From assembly GCA_028819835.1 (NCBI GenBank), contig JAPPKR010000235.1:1-44286 (forward strand): a stretch of DNA of 44,286 bases, in the 5' to 3' direction. A model generated the notes under the pieces. It searched no databases. It was not told the DNA's origin and was given only the letters and a program-made list of their open reading frames with translations. The stretch is from a bacterium. Its GTDB lineage: Bacteria; Actinomycetota; Acidimicrobiia; UBA5794; ZC4RG35. The position numbers and the translations under genes were made by a program. This document shows positions 23,991 through 32,534 of the stretch, in pieces (positions within the stretch are counted from its first letter, which is position 1; every line of letters begins with the position of its first letter).

Positions 23991-25481
23991 ATGGTTGCAA
24001 GAGACGCCGATGTCCTCATCCGTGGAGGTCTCCTGGTCTCCGGGCAGGGGATCACCCACTCGGACGTCCTCGTCGGGGGAGGCAGAGTCTTGGAGGTGGG
24101 GGATGACCTTTCGGCCCGGAGCGCCGGTCGGACCATCGACGCTGCCGGGAAATACGTCCTGCCCGGCGGTCTGGACTCCCATGCACATCCCATCTTCGGA
24201 GAGAAGATGGACACCTACTCCATTTGCGCCGCCTACGGGGGCGTCACCACCGTGGTCCCCTTCATCGGCTCGGAGACTCATCGCCACGAGATGTTCGGGA
24301 ACCACTGGGGAGTCAGGAAGTACAACCCCGACATCGTGAGGGGTTTCATCGAATACGCGGAAGAGGTCTCCTATACCGACTTCGCCATCCACGGGCTGAT
24401 CACCAAGCGGGATGAGGAGGACATTGACAAGGTCATCCCGGAACTGATTCGCCTGGGCGTCAACGCCTTCAAGATGTTCATGGTGTGGAACCCGTGGGCG
24501 GGACCCGACTCGCGGACCAACCTCCTCGCCATCCCCGACGACCTGATAATGACGGTCATGGACCTGGCAGGCCGGGAGGGCGGCATGGCGATGATCCATG
24601 CCGAGAACGGAGTTTGCAAGGCTTACTTGGAGCGCAAGTTCAGATCGGAGGGAAAAGTCTCCGTCCATCATTACAACGCCGCGGCCCCCAACATAATCGA
24701 GGCCGAGGCGGTGCACCGCGCCGCAACCATGGCCACCGTCGCTGACTGCCCGGTCTATCCGGTCCACTTGAGCACCAAAGAGATAGTTCCCATCCTGGAG
24801 CAGTACAAGAGCCAGGGTCTCTCCATTTACGGAGAGACCTGCCCGCACTACCTCGCTCTCACCAATGACGACCTCATCCGGGAGGGCTACCTGCTGAAGG
24901 TGGCCCCACCACTGAGAGAAGAGGAGGACCAGGACGCCATGTGGCAGGGGCTGGCGAGCGGAGCGTTGGATGTGATCGGCAGCGACTACACCGGATACAC
25001 ACGGGCCTTGAAGCTGACCGGGACCCTGGACGGTCAGGCTGAGGAGCCCGAGGCGGGCGAGGAGAACATCTTCGAAATCGGCGCAGGGCTCACCACGCTG
25101 GAGTTCATGATGCCGGTGGTCTGGACACACGGCATCAACGGAGGGAGAATGACCCTGCCCCGGTTCGTCCAGGTCTTCTGCGAGAACCCCGCCAAGATCT
25201 TCGGGGTCTATCCCCGCAAGGGGATCATCCAACCCGGTTCAGACGCAGATATCGTGGTCTGGGACCCTGCGAAGCGACACCTGGTCGACCAGGAGCACGG
25301 GATCAGCGACTTCTCCACCTTCAAGGGCACCGAACTCCTGGGCATGCCGGTGGTGACCATGGTGCGGGGTGCCGTGGTCATAAAGGACGGCGAGCTCGTC
25401 GGGAAACCGGGCAGGGCCAGGTACATCCCGGGCGATCCCAATGCCGCTGCCTACGCCCCCGGCGGGTTCGACGTCAACTAG
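23991..25481 (+). CDS. Hydantoinase / dihydropyrimidinase-like cyclic amidohydrolase
   Basis: Cyclic amidohydrolase of the D-hydantoinase family (496 aa), which opens cyclic ureides or imides. Metal-centre ligands are in place: His64 and His66 (DSHAHP), carbamylated Lys161 (NAFKMF), His203 (MIHAENG), His259 (PVHLST) and Asp332 (IGSDYTG). The last site reads SDYT instead of the common TDHCPF, so substrate range may differ. The N- and C-terminal beta segments (composite domain) are complete, ending in KPGRARYIPG. It starts at an ATG after a 112-base gap that holds a palindrome and a -10-like box. The next gene starts 14 bases after its stop. Confidence 0.9.
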   Translation: MVARDADVLIRGGLLVSGQGITHSDVLVGGGRVLEVGDDLSARSAGRTIDAAGKYVLPGGLDSHAHPIFGEKMDTYSICAAYGGVTTVVPFIGSETHRHEMFGNHWGVRKYNPDIVRGFIEYAEEVSYTDFAIHGLITKRDEEDIDKVIPELIRLGVNAFKMFMVWNPWAGPDSRTNLLAIPDDLIMTVMDLAGREGGMAMIHAENGVCKAYLERKFRSEGKVSVHHYNAAAPNIIEAEAVHRAATMATVADCPVYPVHLSTKEIVPILEQYKSQGLSIYGETCPHYLALTNDDLIREGYLLKVAPPLREEEDQDAMWQGLASGALDVIGSDYTGYTRALKLTGTLDGQAEEPEAGEENIFEIGAGLTTLEFMMPVVWTHGINGGRMTLPRFVQVFCENPAKIFGVYPRKGIIQPGSDADIVVWDPAKRHLVDQEHGISDFSTFKGTELLGMPVVTMVRGAVVIKDGELVGKPGRARYIPGDPNAAAYAPGGFDVN

Positions 25482-25495
25482 AGAGAGTCGAGCCG

Positions 25496-27460
25496 ATGCG
25501 CAGAAGGGAACTAATCAATCTCATTGAGGGTGAACTGTCGGGGGAGCGAGCCCTGGAGGCCGCCGCCCACATGACGAAGTTCTACCGCTCGCCGGGTTCT
25601 TCCGGGTACCACCGCGCCACCGACTTCGTGGCGCAACTCCTGAGAGACAACGGGGTGGAGCGAGTCTGGGTAGAGAGGTTCCCACTGGACGGCGAACACC
25701 GGTTACTTACCCAGACCATGCCCCTGGCTTGGGAACCGTTGAGCGCCGAACTGAGGGTGGGGTCCCCGAATGGAAGGCTCCTGGTGTCCTATGAAGACTC
25801 ACCGTCCTGCCTGCCGTGGTGGACGCCGTCAACCCCGGAGGGCGGACTGACGGTCGAGGTGGTGGACGTAGGCACGGGCGAGCGGTCCGAGGACTTCCAG
25901 CGACAGGAGGTCAGGGGCAAGGCGGTCCTGGTGCGAAGCACCACGGTGCCCGATTCCTTCGCGAACGCCGTTGGTCTGGCCACCGAGCACGGTGCCGTGG
26001 GCGTGATCACGGACACGCTGTTGTACCCCACGGCTCCCTTCAGGACCAGGGAGTCCCTGCCGGATCCCGTGCAGCTTCTGCGAATGCCCTCCAACCTCCC
26101 GGAACTCTGGGCGATCTCCGTCAATTACTATGCCGCGGAGCGCCTCGCCTCGCTGGCGCGCCGGGGCGTGGCCAGGGTCTGGATCGACATCCAGGCCAAG
26201 ACCTTCAAGGGGGAAGCCCAGAATCTCTTCGGAGACATTCCCGGCGCCGACCGGGCGGATGAGTTCATCCACTTTGTCTGTCACTCGACGGCGGGCACCA
26301 AGCCGGGTGCCAACTGCGCTTCGGGTCCCGCATTGCTGGCTGAAGTGGGAGGCGTGATCTCCCGCCTCATCTCGGATGGACGGATCCCGCGGCCGCGACG
26401 CACCATAAGGTTCCTGGTGGACGTCGAGGGGCACGGGACCAAGCACTATCTCCACAACCATCGGGAAGAGGCTGAGCGAGGCATCGTCTCGATCGCCCTG
26501 GACAGCGTCGGCCACGACCAGCGAAAGAGCAAGGCCGCATTGCTGTTCTATCACTCCCCGGACTCCGTCCCGACCTTCATCAACGACTATTTCGTGTCGC
26601 TCATCGAGGCGACTCCCAAGGAGACGCGCTGGGTGTTCAGCAATGACGACGAGATCCCGTTCGTGAACTTCCCGGACCTGCCCTACACGCCTTGGAGCGA
26701 CAACAAGTACTACCCCGCCTTCGGCATAGCGTCTCCGCTGTTCATGTCATGGCCGGACCTGTTTTTCCACACCGACTATCTCAAACCCAACATGCTCGAC
26801 CCCGCGGTGTTCCGGAGGTGCGGCATGGTGATTGCCCTAGCTGCATTGGAGTTGGCCTATGCGGGCCCCCGTGAGGGAGTCAAGATCATGAGGGAGGTGA
26901 CGGCGCGGAGCGAGTTGCGGTTGAGCCAGATCGCCCTGCGAGGCGAACGGCCCGCCCTGGCCACGAGGAAGCGCCTCGCGCACCTCGCCCGGAGGGACAG
27001 AGAGGCGATTGAGTCGGCCATGGTGTTCGCCGATCAAGGGGACCCGGAAGGTAGCCGGACCCTCGAAGCCACCAAGGACCGGATGCAACAGAGGATCCAG
27101 GACCGGTTGGACGATGTGTTGGGATGGCTGCCCGAGTCGGTTCCCGAGGAAGAATTCGAGCCGGGGAAGGTGGTCCCCAGACGACTGGTGGATCGGGACG
27201 CGCCGGGGCTCGCCGGAACCTCCTACGAGACCCGAATCCGCATGGCTGAGGAGATGAATGCCCGGGACCCCCGGATGCGCTATGACTCCCTCCGGATAAT
27301 GGGAGACGAGATATGGAATCTCACCGACGGGCGCCGGAGCGTGAACGACGTGACCGACGCCATCGCCGCCGAATTCAACTTCGACGTGGAGCCGCGCCAC
27401 ACCCTGGAGTTGTTCGAGGGGCTGGTCAGAGAGGGCTTCATCAGGCTCGACAGCGCCTAG
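25496..27460 (+). CDS. M28-like aminopeptidase-fold protein with C-terminal PqqD-like domain
   Basis: The protein has 654 residues. A PA-like insert (about 115-230) precedes an M28/DUF4910-type domain in which metal-ligand positions can be read: His263 (VCHST), Glu311 (VEGHGT), Asp336 (ALDSVGHD) and His425 (FFHTDYL). The bridging Asp expected in the GANDNASG-type motif is missing; the protein has GANCASG (271-277), so metal binding may be altered. Residues 602-654 (IWNLTDGRRSV, then LFEGLVREGFIRL) resemble PqqD, a winged-helix peptide-binding domain. It is probably co-transcribed with the hydantoinase gene. It may be a peptidase-like enzyme on an amide or peptide substrate; assignment is by motif only. 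Confidence 0.68.
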   Translation: MRRRELINLIEGELSGERALEAAAHMTKFYRSPGSSGYHRATDFVAQLLRDNGVERVWVERFPLDGEHRLLTQTMPLAWEPLSAELRVGSPNGRLLVSYEDSPSCLPWWTPSTPEGGLTVEVVDVGTGERSEDFQRQEVRGKAVLVRSTTVPDSFANAVGLATEHGAVGVITDTLLYPTAPFRTRESLPDPVQLLRMPSNLPELWAISVNYYAAERLASLARRGVARVWIDIQAKTFKGEAQNLFGDIPGADRADEFIHFVCHSTAGTKPGANCASGPALLAEVGGVISRLISDGRIPRPRRTIRFLVDVEGHGTKHYLHNHREEAERGIVSIALDSVGHDQRKSKAALLFYHSPDSVPTFINDYFVSLIEATPKETRWVFSNDDEIPFVNFPDLPYTPWSDNKYYPAFGIASPLFMSWPDLFFHTDYLKPNMLDPAVFRRCGMVIALAALELAYAGPREGVKIMREVTARSELRLSQIALRGERPALATRKRLAHLARRDREAIESAMVFADQGDPEGSRTLEATKDRMQQRIQDRLDDVLGWLPESVPEEEFEPGKVVPRRLVDRDAPGLAGTSYETRIRMAEEMNARDPRMRYDSLRIMGDEIWNLTDGRRSVNDVTDAIAAEFNFDVEPRHTLELFEGLVREGFIRLDSA

Positions 27461-27473
27461 ACCATCCCTCCCA

Positions 27474-29153
27474 TCAGGTGGCGATATCTCTCCGGTCGAT
27501 CCGGCTGATGGCCAACCATCCGAGAAGGATGGCGCCGGCGAGAAGCAGGAAGTAGGTCGGTTCGAAGCCCTTGGCAAGGGGTGGCGTGTCTCCGTAGTAC
27601 CAGTAGAAGGGTGAAGTCACCCGGACGGGCGCCATTGCGTCGCTGAGAGCGCCGAGACCGTTCAGCAGGAAGGTGGCCATCGCCACAACTGCGGTGACCC
27701 TCACCGCCGGAAAAGACGACCCTCCCAGGGCCCAAATCGCCATGGTCAGCCCGCCGAAGAACAGGCCGAGGAGGCCCAGACCCGCACCAGCGGCCAAGAT
27801 GCTGCCGACCCCCAGTTGGGTGTCGTAGGCAAGGTCTCCCACGAGTGCCGCCACCGTGAGGATCGCGATAACCAGGGCGGTCGAGCACACCACTCCCAGG
27901 GCCTTGTTCAAGACCACGGTCCTGCGGGTGGAGGGCGCTGCGAGCACCAGGTCGAGGGCGCCGTCGCTCTCCTCCTTGACCATCGCCGTGGAGACTCCCC
28001 GGACCACGAACATGATGATGAGTATCGGACCGATCGCCTGGTAGGTGCGGGAAGAGACCAAGCCGGCCGGGGTGACGATCTCCTCGGGGTTGGTCATGCC
28101 GAACATGGCGAACACCTCCCGGGGGAAGGAGGTCACCAAGTCCGCCAAAGCCTGGGCATCGTCGGCCAGCGTCGGCCAGACGGAGAACATCACCAGCGTC
28201 AGGAGCCCGAGCCCCCCTCCCCAGCCCCAAACGGAGCGACGGCGATCCCACATGGTCTTGCGGATCGACCCGTTCAGAAGCCAAGCCGCCCGGAGTGACC
28301 GACGCTTGCGTCTGCGAGGGAGTCGGAGTGCCCGGGTGGCCGGTATCACGGCCATCTCGGTTGCGATGTCACGGCGGCGGAACAGGAAGTTGGCCCCAGC
28401 CAACAACACCGCGGCAGTGAGGGCCAGCCACAGTTGCCCTGCGCCGACTCCCTCCGTCAAGGGATTCGGATCCTGGTACCAGGTGAACGGGCTGGCGGCG
28501 GCGAAGGGTTGGAGACCCGGATACAGAGGGGCGAAGCTGTTGAGGAACCACGCCAGGAGCGCCACAGAACCCGCCACTCCGCCTGCCACCACGCTGCGGC
28601 CGGTGAAGGTGCCTGTCACCAGCGTCAGCGATGCGAACACCAGGCTGAGCAACCACAGGGACAGACCGGCGGCCAGCAGGCCGGTGACGGAGAGGGCCAG
28701 GTCGAATATCGGGTTGACGACCAGGAGGGCCGAGGTCAGGACCGCCGCCAGCACCAGGGCAGCCAGCGCCACTCCTCCAGCCTTCTCCAGGAATACCCGG
28801 GTCCGGGATGTCGGAGTGGAGAGCAGCATGTCGATGAGACCGTCCCGTTCCTCCGCCATCACCTCGGCGGCAGCCGCGCTGATGACGAAGAACAGGATGA
28901 AAAAGGGAGCAAAAAGCGTGAAGAGGTAGGAGGAGAGAAAGCCCGCCGCCGTCAAGAAGGTGCCGGAGTCTATCCCGAATGCGGACAGCAACCCGGTGGG
29001 GAGGTTGTTCATGAAGTCGATGAAGTCGTCGGAGTCCCGCATCACCGTGAACATCACCCCCAACCAGACGGACAGCGCCACGATACCCAGGCCGTACCCC
29101 ATGACCGCTCGGCGGCGGTCACGCAGGGTCTTGCCGAGGATGGCGGGTATCAC
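27474..29153 (-). CDS. ABC-2 type exporter permease, internally duplicated
   Basis: A membrane protein of 559 residues made of two related halves (about 1-280 and 285-559). Each half starts with a KTLRDRRR / KTMWDRRR segment before a helix. Each then has an extracellular loop with an AxFG motif (SAFGID, AMFGMT), the EERDGLIDMLL / EESDGALDLVL coupling segment, and a run of helices to an SPFTWYQ / SPFYWYY phrase. A single chain could therefore supply both membrane halves of the transporter. The ATPase gene lies 4 bases upstream on the same strand. Substrate unknown; drug or lipid export is the usual guess. Confidence 0.85.
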   Translation of the reverse strand: MIPAILGKTLRDRRRAVMGYGLGIVALSVWLGVMFTVMRDSDDFIDFMNNLPTGLLSAFGIDSGTFLTAAGFLSSYLFTLFAPFFILFFVISAAAAEVMAEERDGLIDMLLSTPTSRTRVFLEKAGGVALAALVLAAVLTSALLVVNPIFDLALSVTGLLAAGLSLWLLSLVFASLTLVTGTFTGRSVVAGGVAGSVALLAWFLNSFAPLYPGLQPFAAASPFTWYQDPNPLTEGVGAGQLWLALTAAVLLAGANFLFRRRDIATEMAVIPATRALRLPRRRKRRSLRAAWLLNGSIRKTMWDRRRSVWGWGGGLGLLTLVMFSVWPTLADDAQALADLVTSFPREVFAMFGMTNPEEIVTPAGLVSSRTYQAIGPILIIMFVVRGVSTAMVKEESDGALDLVLAAPSTRRTVVLNKALGVVCSTALVIAILTVAALVGDLAYDTQLGVGSILAAGAGLGLLGLFFGGLTMAIWALGGSSFPAVRVTAVVAMATFLLNGLGALSDAMAPVRVTSPFYWYYGDTPPLAKGFEPTYFLLLAGAILLGWLAISRIDRRDIAT

Positions 29154-29157
29154 GGTC

Positions 29158-30072
29158 TCAACCCGGGAGGTCAGGATGGAGTTCGGACCCGTAGTAGGAG
29201 AGGAAGACCTCGTCGAGATCGGCCTCTTCGGATGTGATGGTTATCACGTCCCTCGAAGAGGCCGCTGCGATCACTGTCTTCTGGGGTCCGGCGATGCTCA
29301 GTCGCAATAAGGTGCCCCCGTCGAGGAGATCGATCACGGTCACGCCTTCGATGGATGCGAATTGAGCAGGGTCAACCGCCGATCCGAACTTGATCGAGAG
29401 GTTCGACTGGACCTTCGACCTGAACCCCGAGAGGGTGTCCACGTCGATGAGACGGCCCTGGCGGACTATCCCCACCCGGTCCGCCACCCGCTCTACCTCG
29501 GGAAGGTAGTGGGAGGAGAGAAACACCGTACGCCCCTCGGCTCTGACCTCGGTCAGCAGTTCGGCGAACTCCTGTTGCATGAGCGGGTCGAGACCGCCGG
29601 TGGGCTCGTCGAGGATCAGCAGTTCCGGCTCGTGCATGAATGCGTTCACTACGCCGACCTTCTGGCGGTTCCCCTTCGAATACTCCTTGATGTGCCGGTC
29701 GAGGTCCAACTCGAACCGTTCTGCCAGTCGCATTGTGACGGAGGCGGTGTCGATGCCTCGCAGTCTGCTGAAGTAGACCAGGAACTCCCGGCCGGTCATG
29801 GAGGGGTAGAGCGCCAGGTCGCCTGGCAGGTACCCGACCCGGCCGCGGATCGCCAGCGAGTCTCCTTCGATGTCCAGCCCGAATATGGAGCCCGATCCCG
29901 CCGAGGGCTTCAGGAAATTGAGAAGCAGGCGGATGGTGGTGGTCTTGCCCGCCCCGTTGGGGCCGATGAAACCGAACACCTCTCCCACATCCACCGCCAG
30001 ATCCAGATCGACGATCCCCGCCGTGTCCCCGTAATACTTGGTGAGACCCGAGGTCTCTATGGCTCTCGACAC
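29158..30072 (-). CDS. ABC transporter ATP-binding protein
   Basis: The nucleotide-binding subunit of the exporter (304 aa from GTG 30072). Seen: Walker A GPNGAGKTT (37-45), an ABC signature variant YSKGNRQKV, Walker B LLILDEPTGGLDP and the H-loop SSHYL. A C-terminal extension (about 220-304) is typical of the CcmA/DrrA-like drug and antibiotic exporter class. The open frame continues to 30297 but lacks family sequence upstream of the GTG. It reads into the permease gene with a 4-base gap. Divergent from the nitroreductase gene. Confidence 0.9.
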   Translation of the reverse strand: MSRAIETSGLTKYYGDTAGIVDLDLAVDVGEVFGFIGPNGAGKTTTIRLLLNFLKPSAGSGSIFGLDIEGDSLAIRGRVGYLPGDLALYPSMTGREFLVYFSRLRGIDTASVTMRLAERFELDLDRHIKEYSKGNRQKVGVVNAFMHEPELLILDEPTGGLDPLMQQEFAELLTEVRAEGRTVFLSSHYLPEVERVADRVGIVRQGRLIDVDTLSGFRSKVQSNLSIKFGSAVDPAQFASIEGVTVIDLLDGGTLLRLSIAGPQKTVIAAASSRDVITITSEEADLDEVFLSYYGSELHPDLPG

Positions 30073-30281
30073 GGTCGCACCTGCCTTGTCCCACCCGCGA
30101 CCAATCACGGTGGCGCGGGCAATCCTCGTCTTGTCGGTTCCTCCTGACTCTACCCACCGCGATCCGGACCGGCCCGCGCGGCCCCGATGGGCAAGAAAGC
30201 CGCAGATGACGCAGTTGCAGGAGAGGCCAACGCTGGGAAACCGAGTGGGGGAGGAGGAGCCCGGTCCTCTTTCCCCTGCGG

Positions 30282-30287
30282 TATTGT
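30282..30287 (+). promoter_or_regulatory. -10-like box (TATTGT) before ATG 30296
   Basis: TATTGT ends 8 bases before the nitroreductase ATG, which has no ribosome site, again suggesting a leaderless transcript. Confidence 0.35.
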
Positions 30288-30295
30288 GCTGGTCC

Positions 30296-30796
30296 ATGAG
30301 CGAGACCTACCGAAACATCCTCGGCCTGCGGGCCATTCGCAATTACCAGGAGCGTTCCATCCGCCAGGAAGACCTCGACCGGGTGCTGGAGGCGGCCAGG
30401 TGGACGGGTAGTTCCAAGAACCTCCAGAAGTGGGCGGTCGTGGTCATCCGCAACCCCGAACATATCGAGCGACTGGCCGACTGCGGCACCTTCACCACCC
30501 CGCTCCGGGCGGCGGCGGTGGCGCTTGCCCTCGTCCAGGAGCCGAATACCCGGGAGTTCGACACGGGACGGATGGCGCAGAACATCATGCTGGCCGCCGA
30601 CGCCCTGGGGATGTCCACCTGCCCGATCACCCTGCAGCGCACCGAGGACACGGCCCGCGTGCTGGGGCTCCCGCCGGGTTGGGTGTGCCGCTACGCCATC
30701 GCGCTCGGCTACCCTGCTCCCGACGCACGCCCGTCCCGGTACGGGGGGCGCAAACCGCCCGGGGAGATCTTCCACCAGGAGTCGTTCGGCCAGTGA
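30296..30796 (+). CDS. Nitroreductase family protein
   Basis: A short FMN-dependent nitroreductase-fold protein (166 aa). The opening RNILGLRAIRNYQ with its Arg-x-x-Arg FMN phosphate site is typical. WTGSSKNLQKW resembles the SxxNxQxW flavin-binding segment, and the DTGRMAQNIMLAADALG helix is a family hallmark. These proteins reduce nitro, quinone or related groups with NAD(P)H, or have ligand-dehydrating roles. The start is ATG 30296. Its stop overlaps the GTG of the DUF885 gene (GTGA), so both are likely translated together. Confidence 0.85.
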   Translation: MSETYRNILGLRAIRNYQERSIRQEDLDRVLEAARWTGSSKNLQKWAVVVIRNPEHIERLADCGTFTTPLRAAAVALALVQEPNTREFDTGRMAQNIMLAADALGMSTCPITLQRTEDTARVLGLPPGWVCRYAIALGYPAPDARPSRYGGRKPPGEIFHQESFGQ

Positions 30797-32448
30797 CCCG
30801 AACCGCCCGGGCTCTGGCCGACCAGTATTGGGAGTTCCGGCTCGAGCACCGCCACTTCGCCAACCTCTCCCGGGGCGAGTTGAGTCGATTGGAGCGTTGG
30901 GACGATCTCTCCGCCGAGGGAATAGCAGCTTCCAAGGAGGCCTTCCTCCGGTTCGCCGCCGAGGCGGAGCAGGTGACCGCCGAGGAGGACTCCGACCGGA
31001 TCCTCGCGGAGACCGTCGCCGCCGCCGCCTTCATGGACGCCAGCGTCAAGGTTTGGTGGCCGCAGCTGCAGGCGCCGAGCACTCAAAGCGGACTGCTGAG
31101 ATCATTGATACCGGCGCTCTACCTTCAGCCCCTGGTCACTCCCGACCATGGACTCCGGTATCTGGAGAAGCTGGGTGGCTTCCCGGCGATGGTCGACCAG
31201 TTGGTTGACCGGCTCCGGGAGGGCCGCGCCACCGGGGTGGTTCCCCTGGCCCGCCATGTTCGCCAGACCATCGGGAAGCTCGAACAAATCCTTGCCCGAC
31301 CACCGGCCGAAGATCCGATCGCCGACCAGCCCCCACCCGCCGAACTAGGGCCGGACGAGGCCACCCGGTGGCGGTCCGAGGTGGTGGACGCGATCGAGAC
31401 GGGCCTGCGTCCCGGCCTGATCCGATTCCAGGAGGCTCTGGCTGAGATCACCCTTCCCTCAGGTCGTCCCGATGACCGGCCCGGGCTTTGCCACCTGGAC
31501 GGCGGTGAAGCGGTGTACCGGGATGTGGTCAGAAGCCACACCACCCTCGACATGGAGCCCGAGGCCATCCACCGGTTGGGCATTGAGCGAGTCGGGATGC
31601 TGGAGGACGAATACCGGCGCGTGGCGGGACCTTTGCTCGACACAGACGAAGTCACGGAGATATACACCCGCCTGCGCGACGATCCGGGGCTCCGGTATGC
31701 AGGCTCCGATGAGTTGGTCGCGGACGCCCTGCGCTGTCTCGGCAAGGCCGCCGCGGCGATGGGCGGGTGGTTCGATCCCGTCCCAGAAGCGCCTTGCGTG
31801 GCACACGCCATCGACGTGGGGTCCATGGCTTACTACTACCCGCCGTCCGCCGACGGCGTGCGACCGGGCACCTTCTTCTTCAACGTGGCGGACCCGACCG
31901 CCTGGGCCAGGTTCCAGATTCCCGGCATCGCCTATCACGAGGGCATACCTGGCCATCACCTCCAGATGGCCCTGGCCATCGAGAACCCCGGAATCCACGA
32001 CATCCACCGCGACTACCTGCCGGCCTTCTGCGAGGGATGGGGCCTGTACACCGAGCGCCTCTCCGATGAGATGGGCCTCTACCAGGACGATTGGGAGCGG
32101 ATCGGCATGCTCACCGCCGACTCCCTGCGGGCCGGGCGACTGGTGGTGGACACCGGCATCCATGCGCTGGGCTGGTCGCGGCGTAGGGCCATAGAGTTCC
32201 TTGCGGATCACTCCCCCATGTCCCTCCACGAGGTCACCGAGGAGATCGACCGGTACATAGCCACTCCCGGCCAGGCCCTCTCCTACATGCTCGGCCGCCT
32301 CGAAATCGAGTCCCTGCGCGCCGAGTCCGAGGCACGGCTGGGCCCGGCATTCGACATCAAGAGCTTCCACGGGACCGTCCTCGGCAACGGCGCCGTCCCA
32401 CTCAGCACCCTCCGTTCAGTGATCCGGGACTGGTTGGACTCCCACTGA
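30793..32448 (+). CDS. DUF885 family metallopeptidase-like protein
   Basis: From GTG 30793 the protein has 551 residues. It carries the DUF885 zinc motif HEGIPGHHLQ (His382, Glu383, His388) and the downstream family phrase CEGWGLYTERL, supplying a third ligand Glu. Later come LGWSRRRAIEFL and PGQALSYMLG, also typical of the family. No signal peptide is evident, so it is probably cytoplasmic. Members are annotated as peptidases with few known substrates. An open frame further upstream (to 30430) is a shadow of the nitroreductase gene. Confidence 0.87.
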   Translation: MTRTARALADQYWEFRLEHRHFANLSRGELSRLERWDDLSAEGIAASKEAFLRFAAEAEQVTAEEDSDRILAETVAAAAFMDASVKVWWPQLQAPSTQSGLLRSLIPALYLQPLVTPDHGLRYLEKLGGFPAMVDQLVDRLREGRATGVVPLARHVRQTIGKLEQILARPPAEDPIADQPPPAELGPDEATRWRSEVVDAIETGLRPGLIRFQEALAEITLPSGRPDDRPGLCHLDGGEAVYRDVVRSHTTLDMEPEAIHRLGIERVGMLEDEYRRVAGPLLDTDEVTEIYTRLRDDPGLRYAGSDELVADALRCLGKAAAAMGGWFDPVPEAPCVAHAIDVGSMAYYYPPSADGVRPGTFFFNVADPTAWARFQIPGIAYHEGIPGHHLQMALAIENPGIHDIHRDYLPAFCEGWGLYTERLSDEMGLYQDDWERIGMLTADSLRAGRLVVDTGIHALGWSRRRAIEFLADHSPMSLHEVTEEIDRYIATPGQALSYMLGRLEIESLRAESEARLGPAFDIKSFHGTVLGNGAVPLSTLRSVIRDWLDSH

Positions 32449-32534
32449 CGACCGTAGAGCGGGCAGGTCAGAGACAGGCTGCACAGAAGGGACGAATCCA
32501 TGGAGGGTGGGAGACGCCCGCTTAGCTGTGACCT

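Noticed and set aside
23607..25232. 541-aa minus-strand frame opposite the hydantoinase
   Set aside because: The plus strand holds a full hydantoinase with all metal ligands; the antisense frame has none.
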